This document shows, piece after piece, positions 1 through 12,060 of a DNA stretch of 64,000 bases (positions are counted from its first letter, which is position 1; every line of letters begins with the position of its first letter). The notes beneath the pieces are model-generated. The model was not told the origin of the DNA, did not search any database, and saw nothing but the letters and a program-made list of their open reading frames with translations. The position numbers and the translations under genes were made by a program. Source of the DNA: Dendrobium chrysotoxum (Eukaryota; Streptophyta; Magnoliopsida; Asparagales; Orchidaceae); contig CM034314.1 of the NCBI GenBank assembly GCA_019925795.1, positions 95,909,264-95,973,263 on the forward strand. Direction: 5' to 3'.

Positions 1-469
1 ACGCTAGAAACATTGTGCCATTTTTTTGCTCTTCATTTTAATTTGCTACTAGACACACTCACATATACCAGAAAATAAAAAAATTCTAGAAGAAGAATAA
101 TGAGGAGGATTACTTCACATTTTCTTCTGGAATCTTGAAGTTGACAGCTGTGGAAATCTATGTATAAGAAAGTAGAGGTTGTGAGTGTTGAAAAATTCAA
201 AGAATTAGGCGCCAATCATGAGCATCAACCAAAATCCAGTGATTCAGTTGTGATCATTTTCAACACTAATCTTAAAGCTATGTAACAGCTGAATTTGATT
301 TCCAATAACATGGTCTCAAATTCTCAATCCGCCATCCATTCGTTCATCACCCTTTGGGGTAGAATGATCCAGCCCTAATCTCAAACATGAGATTTCTCAT
401 TTTCGCCCTTTGATCAACTAGAGGTCTATTGTGCTCCTTAACCAGGGTCATTTTCATCTGGCGTAAACC

Positions 470-700
470 TTGGAGATAAAATGTCTCCATCCACTGTTGA
501 TCCCATAAAAGGAACTATCTACTTTCGACCCCCATCTTTATAAATATCCTTCCGTATGAAAGAAATCTTTGGAAATCATTTAGTTTTTCGAGTTTTCTTG
601 GGAAAACTAGACAAATCTCTCTTTCATAAGCATATAATACTACCTGCTGATTTCAGCATCGGAGTATCTTCAGGGGCAATGTCTTTTTTTTGGTCGTGCA
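470..700 (+). repeat. Possible gypsy-type LTR fragment
   Basis: A promoter-like TATAAATA at about 538-546 is followed about 100 bases later by a stretch reading 'GCATCGGAGT' (about 657-666). That tract recalls the U5 part of many plant Ty3/gypsy LTRs. No second LTR, primer site or coding region is visible, so a solo LTR or LTR remnant is only a suggestion. Confidence 0.25.
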
Positions 701-1645
701 TGAGACACAACAACTATATTTTTCTATTTTAACTTCAATTGACTCTACATATGCAATAACACAAAATCTACATGATGTTTTAAGTGACTTCTGCCATGCA
801 GAGTGTAGACAAAACACTGCTTCAGTTACAATTTATTTGTGAGACATATTGTCATCTAAAGTTATTCCAATTTATTCCACAGATTCTTTGTGGTTTTCTC
901 TTAAGAGTCCTTTTATAAACACAAAATTAGATAATCGGAGACAGCCTTTTTCAACCAGATCACCTTTTTAATCACCAATCATAGTATTTATCTTTAATTC
1001 CCCATTAATTCTTTTTTCATCCCTTTTGAATCAGAAATAAACATATTTTTTAATTTTTTACTTACCAATTATTAAAGCTACTAATTCCATCAAAATTTTC
1101 AATCTCAATAGATGAGGATGCTCATGCTAATGCCAACACAGCTTATGAGAAGCTTAAGCAACCAATACAAAAACAAGTGAGAGGAGAAAATCAAAGGTAA
1201 GCCACAAGCAAAGAACAAACGAAGTATCCACTTAAATCAATTCACAAAATGATTTTAGCTTAGTTCTTATTTTTCCTTTTGCTGATCCTCGAGTGACAAT
1301 TATGTGAGTGGAATAATGCGGATTTATATGGTTCAGATACTTATATTTGTGTAAGGCAGCAGCATACTGTAAACGTTTTATTTGTCAGCACTTAGTACAT
1401 GCCAAAGAAAGACCACATACCGTTACTGCTTAAGAGAGTATTTATACTTGGACTCATATTAACTTGTTTACACCCAAAATCAACAAACAGGTAGCAACTA
1501 TGCTAAGCAAGTATTGCAACACAGTTTGTGAGGTTTACTGAAATACTAATTCATGTTAACATTTAACAATGAAAATCTCTTGATCACCTTTCTCGTCTAT
1601 CAACTAGTTTGTATCTCTCTTTTTTTGCTACCTTCATATTTAACT

Positions 1646-1713
1646 AAGGCTTTATTTGCGACGAATTTTTGTATTAAAAAACTGCTTTAAGAAGCAATAA
1701 AAAAGTCGGCCTA
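1646..1713. mobile_element. Truncated fold-back MITE (family F1), copy 1
   Basis: Begins AAGGCTTTATTTG and continues into the right half of the F1 fold-back family (GCTTTAAGAAGCA then AAAAGTCG). Most of the left arm is missing compared with the full 121-bp copy at 5287-5407. Confidence 0.5.
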
Positions 1714-2589
1714 ACTATATAAATTATGGAGTTTTTAGGTTTTAATTTGATTGTTCCCATCTTAGAAAAACTTATAGCTTCTTTTTTACTCTTTTCTTTC
1801 TCAATGGTACATTTCTTGTCATTTTTTAAAGAGAATTTTTTCTATTTATAACCATTGGTTGTATCTTACTTCACCGTTTCCACAGTTTTCTCTTATGTGC
1901 AATATGTTTTAAGACCAAATAAAATATTAAAATAAAATAATTGATATAAATTATGAAAAATATCTTCTATGATAAAATTAGTATTTTTAAGATGCATATT
2001 ATGAATTATATATATATAGGAGAGAGAGAGGGTGGGTTGAATTAAATGTTTTTCGAATAAATATTTTTTAAAGTTAAAGCATGTCAATTAGAATGATTAA
2101 CGAGCAAATTTTATAGTTCAAACATAATTAGCACTTTTACAGCACTCCTGGAAGGAGCAAAGGGACATTCCTCCTTTATATTACTTTTTCATAGAAACTC
2201 ATCCATATCATGGCATGTTTTGCTCATTAAGGAGGGTTGTTAGATTTCTGGATTAGAACAGAGAATGTGGCATCCTCCAAGGGACATCTTTTGAATATGG
2301 CCACAAAATGAAACAAACTGAGTCTTTAGCTTGTCCCCCATTTATGAACAAAAGAACTAATAAAATAGAAGATAACGCACGAGCAATTTTTGTTATATCT
2401 TCTTTTCTTGCTTCGGATGATTCTTGCAGGATTGCCGGGCCAAAATGATAGGAGGGAACGAAAGAAAACAAAGATAAATATTCGGCAATGAAAAACAATT
2501 AGCAAGAAAATTAGAAAAGGCCGTGGACGGGTCTTAGAGTCTGTTGATTCTGTTTACATGTTATTTGCCTTCATCGGAGCTGTTTCTTC

Positions 2590-3429
2590 TCACCTTCGTC
2601 TCTGCAAACCTATTGAACAAAATGTTGGAGTAAGAAAAGGGAGGTGATTTTCCAGTAAATAAGATAAAAAGGAATCAGACTCACCACTACTGGATTCACA
2701 TGTGCAGAAAGAGTTCAGATAACCCAATTGCTTTTGCAATTCAATCTTTCTCTGTGGAGGGTGACAGTGATCATCTCAACACACTCTATAAACATGAAAG
2801 CAATGAACGCAAGGAAATCAATGATAAGCCAGTTTTTTCTTACCTTAAAATGGTTTTCAGACAAGCTACAGGATTGTTCCATGATTTCTGCATTTAACAG
2901 CTTCTTGCTACTGCAGTTGGTGTTGTTGGTGGCCTAGCCCAAAAGAAATGGAAGAAAATTAGCTTCAAGCATCACAAATGAAAGAAATGAGATATGATGG
3001 TTAAGTCAGTGGGCATGCCTTGTAGCAGGAGAAGACAGGAGAGCTGGCAGTGTCCTCCAACAAACTGAAAGACCGTTCCTTCTGCTTCTGTTCTTCAAAA
3101 CTTCTTCTCTTGTCTCCATACTTGGCCACTGCTGTGAGCGTAAGAAATGAGTCATTACATAGGCAGCCATCTCTTTCATTGTAGCAGCAGCAGCAGAAGC
3201 TGTTGTTGTTGTTGTTGTTATCGTGAACAAGGGGTGGGCCAGAAGAAGCATCAGAGAGCATGGACAAGTCCTCTTCTTCCTTCCCTGTTTTTTGTTGACG
3301 AGAGGCAGTGAAGCTGTCCTGTGACTGGCCCAAGTAAAGAGTCCAGCCAGATTGACAGCCACTGCTGCATTCAGAATCAGTTCTCTCTTCTGCATCCATG
3401 AACTCCTCCAAGTTGCCAGTTTTCTCCAT
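2590..3429 (-). CDS. SOB FIVE-LIKE (SOFL) protein
   Basis: Small plant-specific protein related to Arabidopsis SOB5/SOFL, a family linked to cytokinin levels and development. Exon 1 (3429 down to about 3019) starts at an ATG giving MEKTGNLEEFMDAEERT and carries both family signatures: ECSSGCQSGWTLYL (about residues 18-31) and SMLSDASSGPP near residue 60. It ends with a conserved-looking LLEDTASSPVF tract after a low-complexity Asn/Cys run. Left unspliced, the frame stops at 3001. A better end may come from a GC-AG intron whose GC donor lies at 3018-3017. It would join exon 2685-2751, reading KIELQKQLGYLNSF, to a last exon 2590-2609, giving about 165 residues; both joins stay in frame. The family call is firm, the 3' exons are inferred. 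Upstream ATGs at 3580 and 3573 open short overlapping frames. Confidence 0.75.
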
Positions 3430-3691
3430 CCTCAGTCTTGCTTGATGAAAATGGGAGCGGGTTGGATTCCTCTTTCTCTCTCTGTGCTTCAGTGGTGCAG
3501 TAGAAGTAGTTTGAGGATGAGTTAAGAAGACTTGAGTTATACCCGTATCCCAGACCAATCTTGTCCTTTGCCCATTCCATCCTTGGAACACCTTCTCGGT
3601 TTCCTCAGTTCAGATGAAATTAAAACTGCCAGTTGTGCATTGGGTGCTTTGTTGATGACTAGGTAGAGAGAGAGTAAGAGAAACCAGACCT

Positions 3692-3700
3692 CTCTATATA
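3692..3700 (-). promoter_or_regulatory. Candidate TATA box of the SOFL gene
   Basis: On the minus strand this reads TATATAGAGA, about 265 bases upstream of the chosen ATG. A start near 3665 would give a GA-rich 5'UTR of about 235 bases. GA/CT tracts flank it (3664-3675 and 3737-3755), as is common in plant core promoters. Confidence 0.4.
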
Positions 3701-3959
3701 CCATGTTTATCTGAATCTGAGAGAAAGAAGAGATACATAGAGAGAGAGAGAGGAGCTTCACATGCAATCCAGCAAGGCATGGTGTACGCCCTGCACCTTC
3801 ATTATATTATGTCTGTCTCTGGATTCCCGTGAGGACTTGGGGAGAGGAGATACATAGAATACGTGTATGCACTCGAGAGGTCCCTCCATCGGTTTGTCCT
3901 CTCTCTCTCCTTCCCCGCACATGTTAAATACAAGGTACGGCACCATTATAAAATAATAT

Positions 3960-4720
3960 TTTCTTTGATTTGATTAATATCATTTTGATTTTTCCTAAAC
4001 TCCTAAATTTTAGGAGCATCATACATTATCTACTTAGGCGATGATCAAAGACACCTTTTTTCTTGGGAAATATTGGATTTCCCTATCATTTGTTTCTCTG
4101 TCAACTGTCATTGCCTGTAGGGGTAGGTATAGTACTGGATGTATGCATCAGTATTCTCAGGAAAATCTGCTCTTAATTAAAGTACTATTGAATAGGTTAT
4201 TTAAAAAAGTAAAAGCAAAGCTTGTTATAAGAAAAAGCAATGCTTCCAATTCCGGCATCATATTTATGATGATATATATATATATATTTATTTATTTCTT
4301 CTTGTCTATACGATTGTATCTATCTTAAAGAAAAAACGGTCATTTATATTGTCTTGATCATTTTCTTTTGCTGCATTCTTTAATTTTAATCAATTTTCCT
4401 GTGGCTCTGTCGAAGATGCCACTCCAGTACCATATTGCTAGCAGGTCACTGTATAGTGAAGGAGCAGACAAACAACTTTTAATGTTCTGAGCTTTTTTAA
4501 ATTCTCTTCACAGTTTGTAAACCTTATTGTGGCTCATCCATTGTGGATCAAGTTAAAGTTGACAATTCATTAAAAAAAACCTAGCTACTTTAGATGTTGT
4601 TTTAAATTTGAATGCCATGCAGCTCATTTTGATCTGTTGATTGGAAGTTTTGACTATCAACTAAAAAGTTTTCGGTTCCGTGTCTTACATATATGTTGGG
4701 TGTATGAATTTATATTAATT
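3960..4720. other. Intergenic stretch, nothing recognised
   Basis: AT-rich sequence upstream of the SOFL gene. The open frame at 4041-4328 has no recognisable domain and ends in a TA-repeat-encoded tail, so I do not call it. Confidence 0.5.
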
Positions 4721-4724
4721 GACC

Positions 4725-4960
4725 TAACAACAACAACAACATCAAGCCTTTGTCCGACTACGTGGGGTTGGCTATATGAATCTTCTTTCTCCATCGTGTT
4801 CTGTTAAATCAAATTCTCGTTTAAATCTAGTAAAGAAAGATCATTTTTAATATTTTATAACAAAGTCTTTTTAGGTCTATCTCTACCTTTCTTATTATAA
4901 ATCAAATTTAATACCTCTATTTTTCTAACCGGGTCATCGGAAGGCCGTCGTTTTAAATGT
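4725..4960 (-). mobile_element. RTE-type LINE, 3' end fragment
   Basis: Read on the minus strand, the sequence encodes decayed pieces of the C-terminus of a plant RTE-clade reverse transcriptase ('RPKKTL', then 'IKNDL'). It ends with the characteristic block containing CCCCACGTAGTCGGACAAAG and a (TTG)n tail at 4725-4740. It is 5'-truncated, as is usual for LINEs. Related fragments lie at 15425-15460, 32604-32960, 46390-47730 and 61640-61960. Confidence 0.7.
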
Positions 4961-5286
4961 CTCAAAAAAAAAAAATTTTGAATGCCTTTTTGATTGAGAG
5001 TAAATAGTAATTTATGATGAATTTTAGCTTTATCATTGGTTAAAGACGATTCAAATTTATTTTCTTGATTGTAGTTGGATTTTTTGAAGTATTATGGTCT
5101 ATATTTGATATTATTAAAATTATGTTTTCTTAATGTCAATAAAATTATATTGGGTTCAAATCTATTTATGGATGATAATAGAATCATTCTAATAAGTATG
5201 AGTTAAAGAATGGCTCAGAAGAGAGAGACTTCATGATTTTATTAGATCTCTATTAGAGAGTGCAAATTGATGTTATTATATGATTA

Positions 5287-5407
5287 AGGCTTTGTTTGGG
5301 ACGGCTTTCTTGTTGCTTCTTAAAGTAGTTTTTTAGTACAAAATTTTAAAATTTTGTACTAAAAAGCTGCTTTAAGAAGTAGCAAGAAAGTCGTCCCAAA
5401 TAAAACC
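5287..5407. mobile_element. Fold-back MITE (family F1), copy 2, full length
   Basis: A 121-bp near-perfect palindrome. The left arm starts AGGCTTTGTTTGGGACGG; the right arm ends with its complement, CCCAAATAAAACC. The arms meet at an AAAATTTTAAAATTTT core. TTA flanks both sides (5284-5286, 5408-5410), so it fits a Tourist-like (PIF/Harbinger) MITE. This is the best copy for defining the family. Confidence 0.8.
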
Positions 5408-5410
5408 TTA

Positions 5411-6049
5411 ATGAGTGATAATCATCCTCTGATCCAATTTTATTCACCAAGGTTGAACAATCAATTGTTGTAAAATGAATAAGCTAAGCTAGTTGGTAGC
5501 TATCGAACTATATGGAAAGCTCATCATGAGCTCCAAGCAAAGGATGAAGCTTCTTTGATGAAATCCCTAGCGATTTCATAACAAGTTGACGAGTAGGCTT
5601 TTGTGTGCTTGGGCTCATTTGACGAGTTTGTTTTAAATGAGAGAGTAGCTTTAAGGACTTTAATTAATGAGTTTATTGATGAATAGGCTTTTCCTCTTAT
5701 GACTACAATGAGCAATTAATGTTGGGTTCATTTGACGAGTAAGAAGGTTTTTCATTGTATTCCACTTAGCTTTCTTTTGCTTTTGAAGATGTGGAGAAAA
5801 TTAATAATTATATTAGCAAAGAAGTTTTTGCAATGATGCTAGAGTTATCAATAATGAGAGAAGCATAAAGATGCTAATGAGTCATTGTTATTTTTTCCTT
5901 TAAAAAAGATCAAGATTGAAGCAACTAAGGAGGTCCAATATGGTGAGAAAGAAGAGCTTGTTGGAGATAAGAAACATGCAAATGCCACAATAAATGATCT
6001 TGGTCAACTCCTCTAAAAATAGTGATATAAGTTATGACTCCTCTTTGCA
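5411..6049. other. Intergenic stretch, nothing recognised
   Basis: No supported gene. A short phrase containing 'TTTGACGAGT' recurs at about 5619 and 5731, suggesting old repeat sequence, but I cannot assign a family. Confidence 0.4.
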
Positions 6050-6739
6050 TCCGCCGAACTTTCCAGTGAAAAGTCTCGTAAATTTCCGACGGTGATTCCG
6101 TCCCCCGCTTCGACTGATCCATTCGACAGCGCCCTAACAAAGATTTTCGGCAGAAATTCTGCCAGAAACCTGTAACATTTAAAAAAAATTACAGCCCTTC
6201 ATTATTTCACTAAAACAATTAGCATAGTTCAAACTATAATAGTTTATACATATATATTACAAAAAACATTCCATCATGATGCGATACAACAATGCTAATA
6301 ATAACATACTCCAAACCATTCAAAACATAAATCTGACAAGTTTTAAAATGTAAACTTTGTAAACATAAGTTGTTCAATTCAGTAACGTAAATCTCATAGC
6401 AATATCATTCTTACACATAATCAGAATAAATTCTCCAAACATCATTAGGATAAGTTCTTCAAACATCATTAACAACTTAAACGAAAAGCAAATAATATTT
6501 TTCAATATATCAAAAAATTTATTCTAATCATCTTCAGTCTCTTTGCTCCCCTCAGACTTAGGCTCAGGCTGCTTACCTTTCTTCTTTCAATTTTTGCTTA
6601 GGTATGATTGCAGCTCTACCTGTATCTCAGACTTTTGCATCAGTATGCTTGTCTGTATTTATCTCATCTTCTCTATCTCTTTGGTGAGGGCAGCCACCCT
6701 CTCATTGATGATATCCTCAACTTTACTATCACCAAATGA

Positions 6740-6759
6740 TGCTAAGGTGGATGGATTTG

Positions 6760-6846
<87 letters not shown>

Positions 6847-8275
6847 TGGGAACCTAATCCATACACTCTCCCCTTTTGCCTCCCTCCAACAGCCTGTGAC
6901 CATGTGTGGTACTCAGAGTATTGCATCGATCCTAAAAATGATCCCTCAATAGTAGAAGACTGACTCTCTCGAAATTGTATAAAATCATCATGCAAGAGAT
7001 TAAGTCCATGGAAACCTATTTCTATTTGCATATTATTTATGACCACTAATACATGAGTTTTCTTCGCCTTCTCATCAACCCATTGATCATCAGTTTGGCG
7101 TTGGTGTGTTTGTGTATGCAGCTCTAACGGTGTAGGCTCCCAATCAAGTACCTCTTTCTATATAAAAAACATAATTACAATAATAAACATACATGTGAAA
7201 TAAGAGGAATCATTTACCAGTCTTCTATGCTCAATATGAGGCATTGAACCACCCGTGTGGAGAGAGCTTTCTTAATCCCCACAGTTGGATGCTTTATTTT
7301 GTTTGTTCTGCTCTCTCTTCTTAGTGAACTGTGGGGTTGCCCAAGCTCTGGCTAGATCACCCCATACGCCCTCTCCAAGCTTTAATGAGCACTCGCCAAA
7401 CTTTCTAATGTTAGTGAACATATCCCTAGGTCGAGTAGAGCCTCTCTTTTCAAAATTAGTTCTGATCATCGCATAATGCTCAGGCAACCATTTGAAGTCT
7501 TTCTGTTAAACATTATCATAATCAAAGATACTAGTATAAAATTATTTTAAAAAATGTTTAAATATCATAATTATTTACCTGAAATTTCTTGAACCACATA
7601 TCTCTAACCTCCTTTGAAATTTTTTTCCAAGATAAGCATGGAGCATCACATCTACTCCTTATGATATCCTGAATCTTGTAAATGGGCTACCTTGCATGAT
7701 TAAATTTGCACATAATAATGTATTTCAAATAATCTTTCTCATTTATTTAATATATCAAATTATAAAATTAACTAATAATATGAACTTACATATCGCCCTT
7801 AGGCTCTATGTACAGATGCTTATCCTTTATAACAGCTGGGTCATCAGCCTTATCCTCTGCTTCTTTAGATGGCCCAGCTTGATATGGTTGGATAGAAGGT
7901 GGATAATAGTAAGGATGATGGTAAGGAGGATAATGTTAGGTTGATAGAAATGTTTGTGATGGTGGTGGGGGGTAATATGGGTAAAATGTTGTTGATTCAG
8001 TGGCATCTAATGATAAAAATTGGGGGGCTACTGTCAGTAGGAGAAGGATAGTGAGCCCCATGTGGTGGTACTCCTACAATCGATGGAACTGTCTGCCCCT
8101 GCTTAGTGGAGGCATGATGGTGACTCCCCAACGGTGCTACTCCTACAATCGATGGAACTGTCTGTCGTTGGCCCTGCTCAGTCTGTCTCGACCCTATAGG
8201 TCCAGTGGTTAGCTTCTTCTTACGACCAAATATTGAAGTAATCGATCTACGAGGAGGCTCGTCAAATGAATCCAT
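6740..8275 (-). pseudogene. TNPA-like protein remnant (Ptta/En/Spm plant transposase family)
   Basis: The start is intact: MDSFDEPPRRSITSIFGRKK from 8275, followed by a tandem protein repeat built on QTVPSIVGV (two copies) up to about 8000. After a non-coding or decayed gap, conserved C-terminal pieces reappear: a block ending KREQNKQNKASNCGD (7487-7272), a DDQWVDEKA block (about 7100-7060), and SQAVGGRQKGRVYGLGSQAY (about 6905-6840). The WTQAVGG..RVYGLGS motif is the hallmark of the Ptta/En/Spm plant transposase family (Pfam Transposase_24). The frame then runs into a TA microsatellite. Introns cannot be separated from decay here, so I treat it as a pseudogene. Confidence 0.75.
6765..6842. 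repeat. (TA)n microsatellite
   Basis: About 39 uninterrupted TA dinucleotides, lying inside the TNPA-like remnant just after the conserved YGLGS block. It creates artefactual Ile-Tyr frames on both strands. Confidence 0.95.
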
Positions 8276-8419
8276 TTGTAGTAAAAATAAAAATATTAAA
8301 TTCTTCTTTAATTAAAAAAGAATGTAAAGATAAACCTTATAGTTAAATTTTAAGTTGAAAGATATTGCAGTTAAACATAAGGAAAATTATATTTGACATA
8401 CGATGACAGTCAAATCATG

Positions 8420-9790
8420 AGTTTTTACCTTCATGTTTTAGTGTGAAGGATTTTATATTCTTAATGCAATAAGGGCAAGCTAACTTTTTCATTGTGTTTC
8501 AACCAAATAACATACCATAAGCTAGAAAATCGCCAATAATCCATAGTAATGCAGCTCTAAGGACAAAATTTTATTTAGTTGCGATATCATATATGAGCAA
8601 GCATTCTTCCCACAATAACACAAGGTCATCAATTAAGGGTTGTAAAAAATATTAATTTTTACTTATGGATTATACGGGTCCTAATATTATAAGCATAAAA
8701 AATATGTAAGGGTAGTCATGCACATCTCTGATGGAAGGTTGTACGTTATTAATATATCAGGTCAACAAGAGTATGGTGAAGTTGTCTGACTGCATGGAGT
8801 AAAACCATCAACACATAATCTCAATCTTATATTACATGACTCGGCAATGAATGAAAGATGTGTCAGATTGAAGTGCTTCCATACTTCAACATCTGATGGA
8901 TAAGAAAGAACATCACTGTGAGCTAACTTCTTCTTATGACATCTCATATGACCTGCAGATCTCATTGATGCATACAACTGTTGAAGTCTGGGAATAATTG
9001 GTAAATAAAATAATCGAGAATAAGGAACATCCTTCTTTTTTCATATTTTGGTTTGTACGAAGATGCACTACTTGTACAACAACAAACTTCTATCACATTG
9101 TTCTTGTAGTAGAACATACAACCGTTCATATAACAATCAATTTTTACAACAGTGAAACCCAACTTTGATACTAATTTTTTTGTCTGATACAAATATGTGA
9201 GAATTAAATTATTCGTAAGATTTATTTCCTTAAGCAGGATGATGAAGTCATTGAAGCACTCTCGAGGAATATTATATTCAGTTTTTATACTAAGCATCTT
9301 AATAGCAATTAATAACTCAGAATGAGTAGTGCAACCATCCTAAATTGATTTTTGAGCAGCATATAGTAATTCATAATTTTTTTGCATTTCTGTGTTAGGT
9401 GACTCTTACATGTGTCCTCTTAAATTTAGACCCGTTGTATCAAAAATAAATTTTTTCATACATTCTATTAATTTATTCTTCCTCTATTATTTTTGATGAT
9501 GTGGAGGGACCACAATGAGTATTTGTATGTGGCTCATACTCTCCATGTGAGATCCAAAACCAATATCCTCGAATAAATATCCTACGATATAAATCAAGCT
9601 TAATTTCATCAGGTTTAAGGTAAGCTTAATTTTTGTGCTTCGAGTATGAACAGCTGAACATTCCATCTGACTTAAAAGGTAGTTGACATGCCATATGAAT
9701 AAAATATTTAACTCCCTCAATAAATTCATATGTTACTATTTTTCGTCCTCGTAATATTTTATCATACATCCAACACCTCTCATCTCAGAT
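8420..9790 (-). pseudogene. TNP2-like CACTA transposase remnant
   Basis: Read on the minus strand from about 9790, the broken frames match plant TNP2 in order. First comes a transposase-associated N-terminal domain ('HGEYEPHT' near 9520). Next is a 'LLYAAQKSI.DGCTTHSELL' block (about 9375-9305), then 'YNIPRECF' with 'VKIDCYMNGCMFYYKN' (9297-9090), then 'SAGHMRCHKKKLAHSDVLSY' and 'LCVDGFTPCSQTTSPYSC' (about 8960-8762). Last is 'LRAALLWIIGDFLAYGML' with 'KLACPYC' (about 8560-8480). The downstream catalytic part is absent. Several stops and frameshifts rule out a functional product. The match to Transposase_21 is strong because many separate blocks keep the correct order. Confidence 0.85.
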
Positions 9791-10823
9791 ATTTATATAA
9801 ACCTTGAATTAATAACCCTTAAAATAAAACAATTGTAGAAAAAAAAATGTTATTATCATGGGCTACTACAACAAGAGCTCTAATATCCACCATTCTCATC
9901 AACAAGTTTATCTTCATCATGAGATAATTAAACTCTGTGAATATCACATGTAATAATAAGACCAAGCTTTAAATTTGCTCTTATTTACAATTTATTTGAT
10001 GATATAGAAATGCACTATATTTGATAATTTATAATTATTAAATAAAAATATGTATATAATAAAAATTCATTCCACCTCTTTAAGACAAACATGATATTTA
10101 TGGAATGACTAACTTTATAAAAATGATTCAAATTCAAAGCCTTCATGTTTATTGAAGGCAATAAGGAGGACATTCTCCACACAACTATTAATATAAGAAC
10201 AATAAAGGTTGCCACCTATGTAGAGGAAAACTCATTTCTATAGCATTGAAAGTTAACCCACTCGAGCAAGAAAAACTCAATGATCATTCACTCCATAAAA
10301 TTCTAAGTTTGAAATATATTGAATCTACCTCTTGTGAATACTATATTCTAGAAAATAAATGCTTCTTATTTCTTAAACAGTTAAAAGAACAAGGTTCCAA
10401 AAGACTAAATTCAGTGCACACTTATGTATGGGGGTTAAATATCATGTGTTCTAACTGTTCTAATTTCTTAAAAAAGAAATGAGCAAAGAGTGAGTTTTAC
10501 CTCTTAAATCTCAAAGAAATACGAAGAAATGAGCGAAAAATTATTTGGAATGGCAACGGAGGGTGAAGCAGGTGAAACTTTTGATTTTGGGAGGAAGAAC
10601 GTGAAATTGAAGGAAGAAGATGAGTTGGGGAGAAATATGGCCTTTTTCGATGGATTTTTTGGCGAAAAAATCCTCAAAAATTAAGTAAATTCTACAATGG
10701 TGAATTTCGATGGAAAAAATGATGGATCGACCGCTGAGAGTTTCTGGAGGTTAGTTCGCCAGAAATTCCTGTGAAAAAATTCCATCGGAATTTTTGTCGG
10801 TGATCGTTGATTTTCCTGTAGTG

Positions 10824-12060
10824 AATATTAAACACCCTATATTCATTTCTTAGAATATAATATTTCTCTCAGGGTCTTATACCTCACAAGTGATATCAGA
10901 ATTCATATATTTATAACTCTTTGTGCTAATATGTTAAATAACATATCATTATAACTCCTAATACTTTGCACTACAGATACTCAGATATTTCAAACCCTTA
11001 TAACTCTTAATAGATAGTATGTCATAATTTTCGCTAATCATCATAACTTCTCTTGATTCATATATTGTGGGTATGTAAGCATAAAAATAAATGCAATTTT
11101 TAGATATTATGCAATATTAGAATTATCACAGTATTTAACTGAGTGTTCTATTAATAATTAAACATATATAAATTCGAGGGAAAGTTGCATACAAAAATTT
11201 AACATTTTTAAAAATTTTATAAAATTATCATACAATGCTCATAGCTATGTTTTGAAGCTTTTCTTGTACTACAACACGATTTATAGGTGTCATAATATTT
11301 TTCAAGATTATTAAAATAACATATTTTCAAAATCACCTAGTAATAATTCACAAATAAAATATCAGAATGTGCAATGTATTGTCAACTTGACATATCAAAA
11401 GTTACGCAGTGAAAATTTTTCTAGTGATTGGATATATCCAATTTTTCATCAAAATTTTTAATTAAAAATTCATAAAATCCCAAAAGCTCTAAATTATTAA
11501 AATCTAAGATAGACAAAATATAATTTGCCTTGGTCCATACAAGTTTCCAAATTGCCCCGACGGACTAAAATGACCCGAAGCTGTCTAAAAAAACTCTCTC
11601 TAGCCATCAGCTCAAAAGGAAAAATATTTTTAGCAACTAGCATTTTGAGTGGAAATTGATATTTCTAAAATATTGGATGCTAATGTTGTGATGCTCAGAG
11701 ACCTAGCGCCGCAGCGCTCCCTCTAAAATTTTAGACAAACAGAAGTACGTCAAGGCAGTATTATAAACAAAAGACCTAGTACCACAACACTCAACCACTT
11801 AGTGCCTTAGTGTTCTAAGAAACAACCCAAAGGATAGAAATCATAGCACCATAACACCGCCCTCAGCGTCGCAAAAGTCCCAAGGAAAATTTTTAGTCTT
11901 AAAGTTTTTCACACACAAACCATTGGGATACGCTTCAAAATAAAACTCATACATTCATACACATATAAAACATTCACAAATAGGTACAAAATGAAAGTGC
12001 AAAAAATTCATACACACTTGACTTATCATATCGTGTTGAAACTAGTACAAAACACTTTAG
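10824..12060. other. AT-rich intergenic stretch
   Basis: No coding signal. A short GC-rich patch at about 11700-11870 repeats phrases such as 'AGCGCCGCAGCGCT' and 'CCTTAGTG', resembling repeat DNA of unknown family. Confidence 0.5.

Larger units (their letters stand above)
1..2580. other. Intergenic stretch, no gene recognised
   Basis: AT-rich plant intergenic DNA. No open frame here shows a recognisable domain or codon pattern. It holds a possible LTR fragment near 470-700 and a truncated fold-back MITE at 1646-1713, both listed separately. A short TA run and a GA run lie near 2008-2030. Confidence 0.6.
6050..10823 (-). mobile_element. Decayed CACTA (En/Spm) DNA transposon
   Basis: The right end at 10823 reads ...TTTTCCTGTAGTG, which on the minus strand begins CACTACAGGAAAATCA, the canonical CACTA terminus. 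Subterminal sequence on both sides (about 6060-6170 and 10670-10800) is rich in CCGACGG / TTCCGTCGG-like motifs typical of this superfamily. Inside, on the minus strand, are TNP2-like (about 9790-8420) and TNPA/Ptta-like (8275-6740) coding remnants in the usual order. I find no matching CACTA at the left end, so that terminus is lost or too diverged and the 3-bp target duplication cannot be shown. Many stops and frameshifts make it non-autonomous. Confidence 0.85.

Noticed and set aside
3006..3395. Overlapping 129-codon minus frame in the SOFL exon
   Set aside because: A different register from the one carrying both SOFL motifs; the Thr/Ala runs come from the same CAA/CAG repeat.
6543..7046. 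Frames with long Ile-Tyr repeats around 6765-6842
   Set aside because: Translation of the (TA)n microsatellite. Only the flanking YGLGS block belongs to the transposon remnant.
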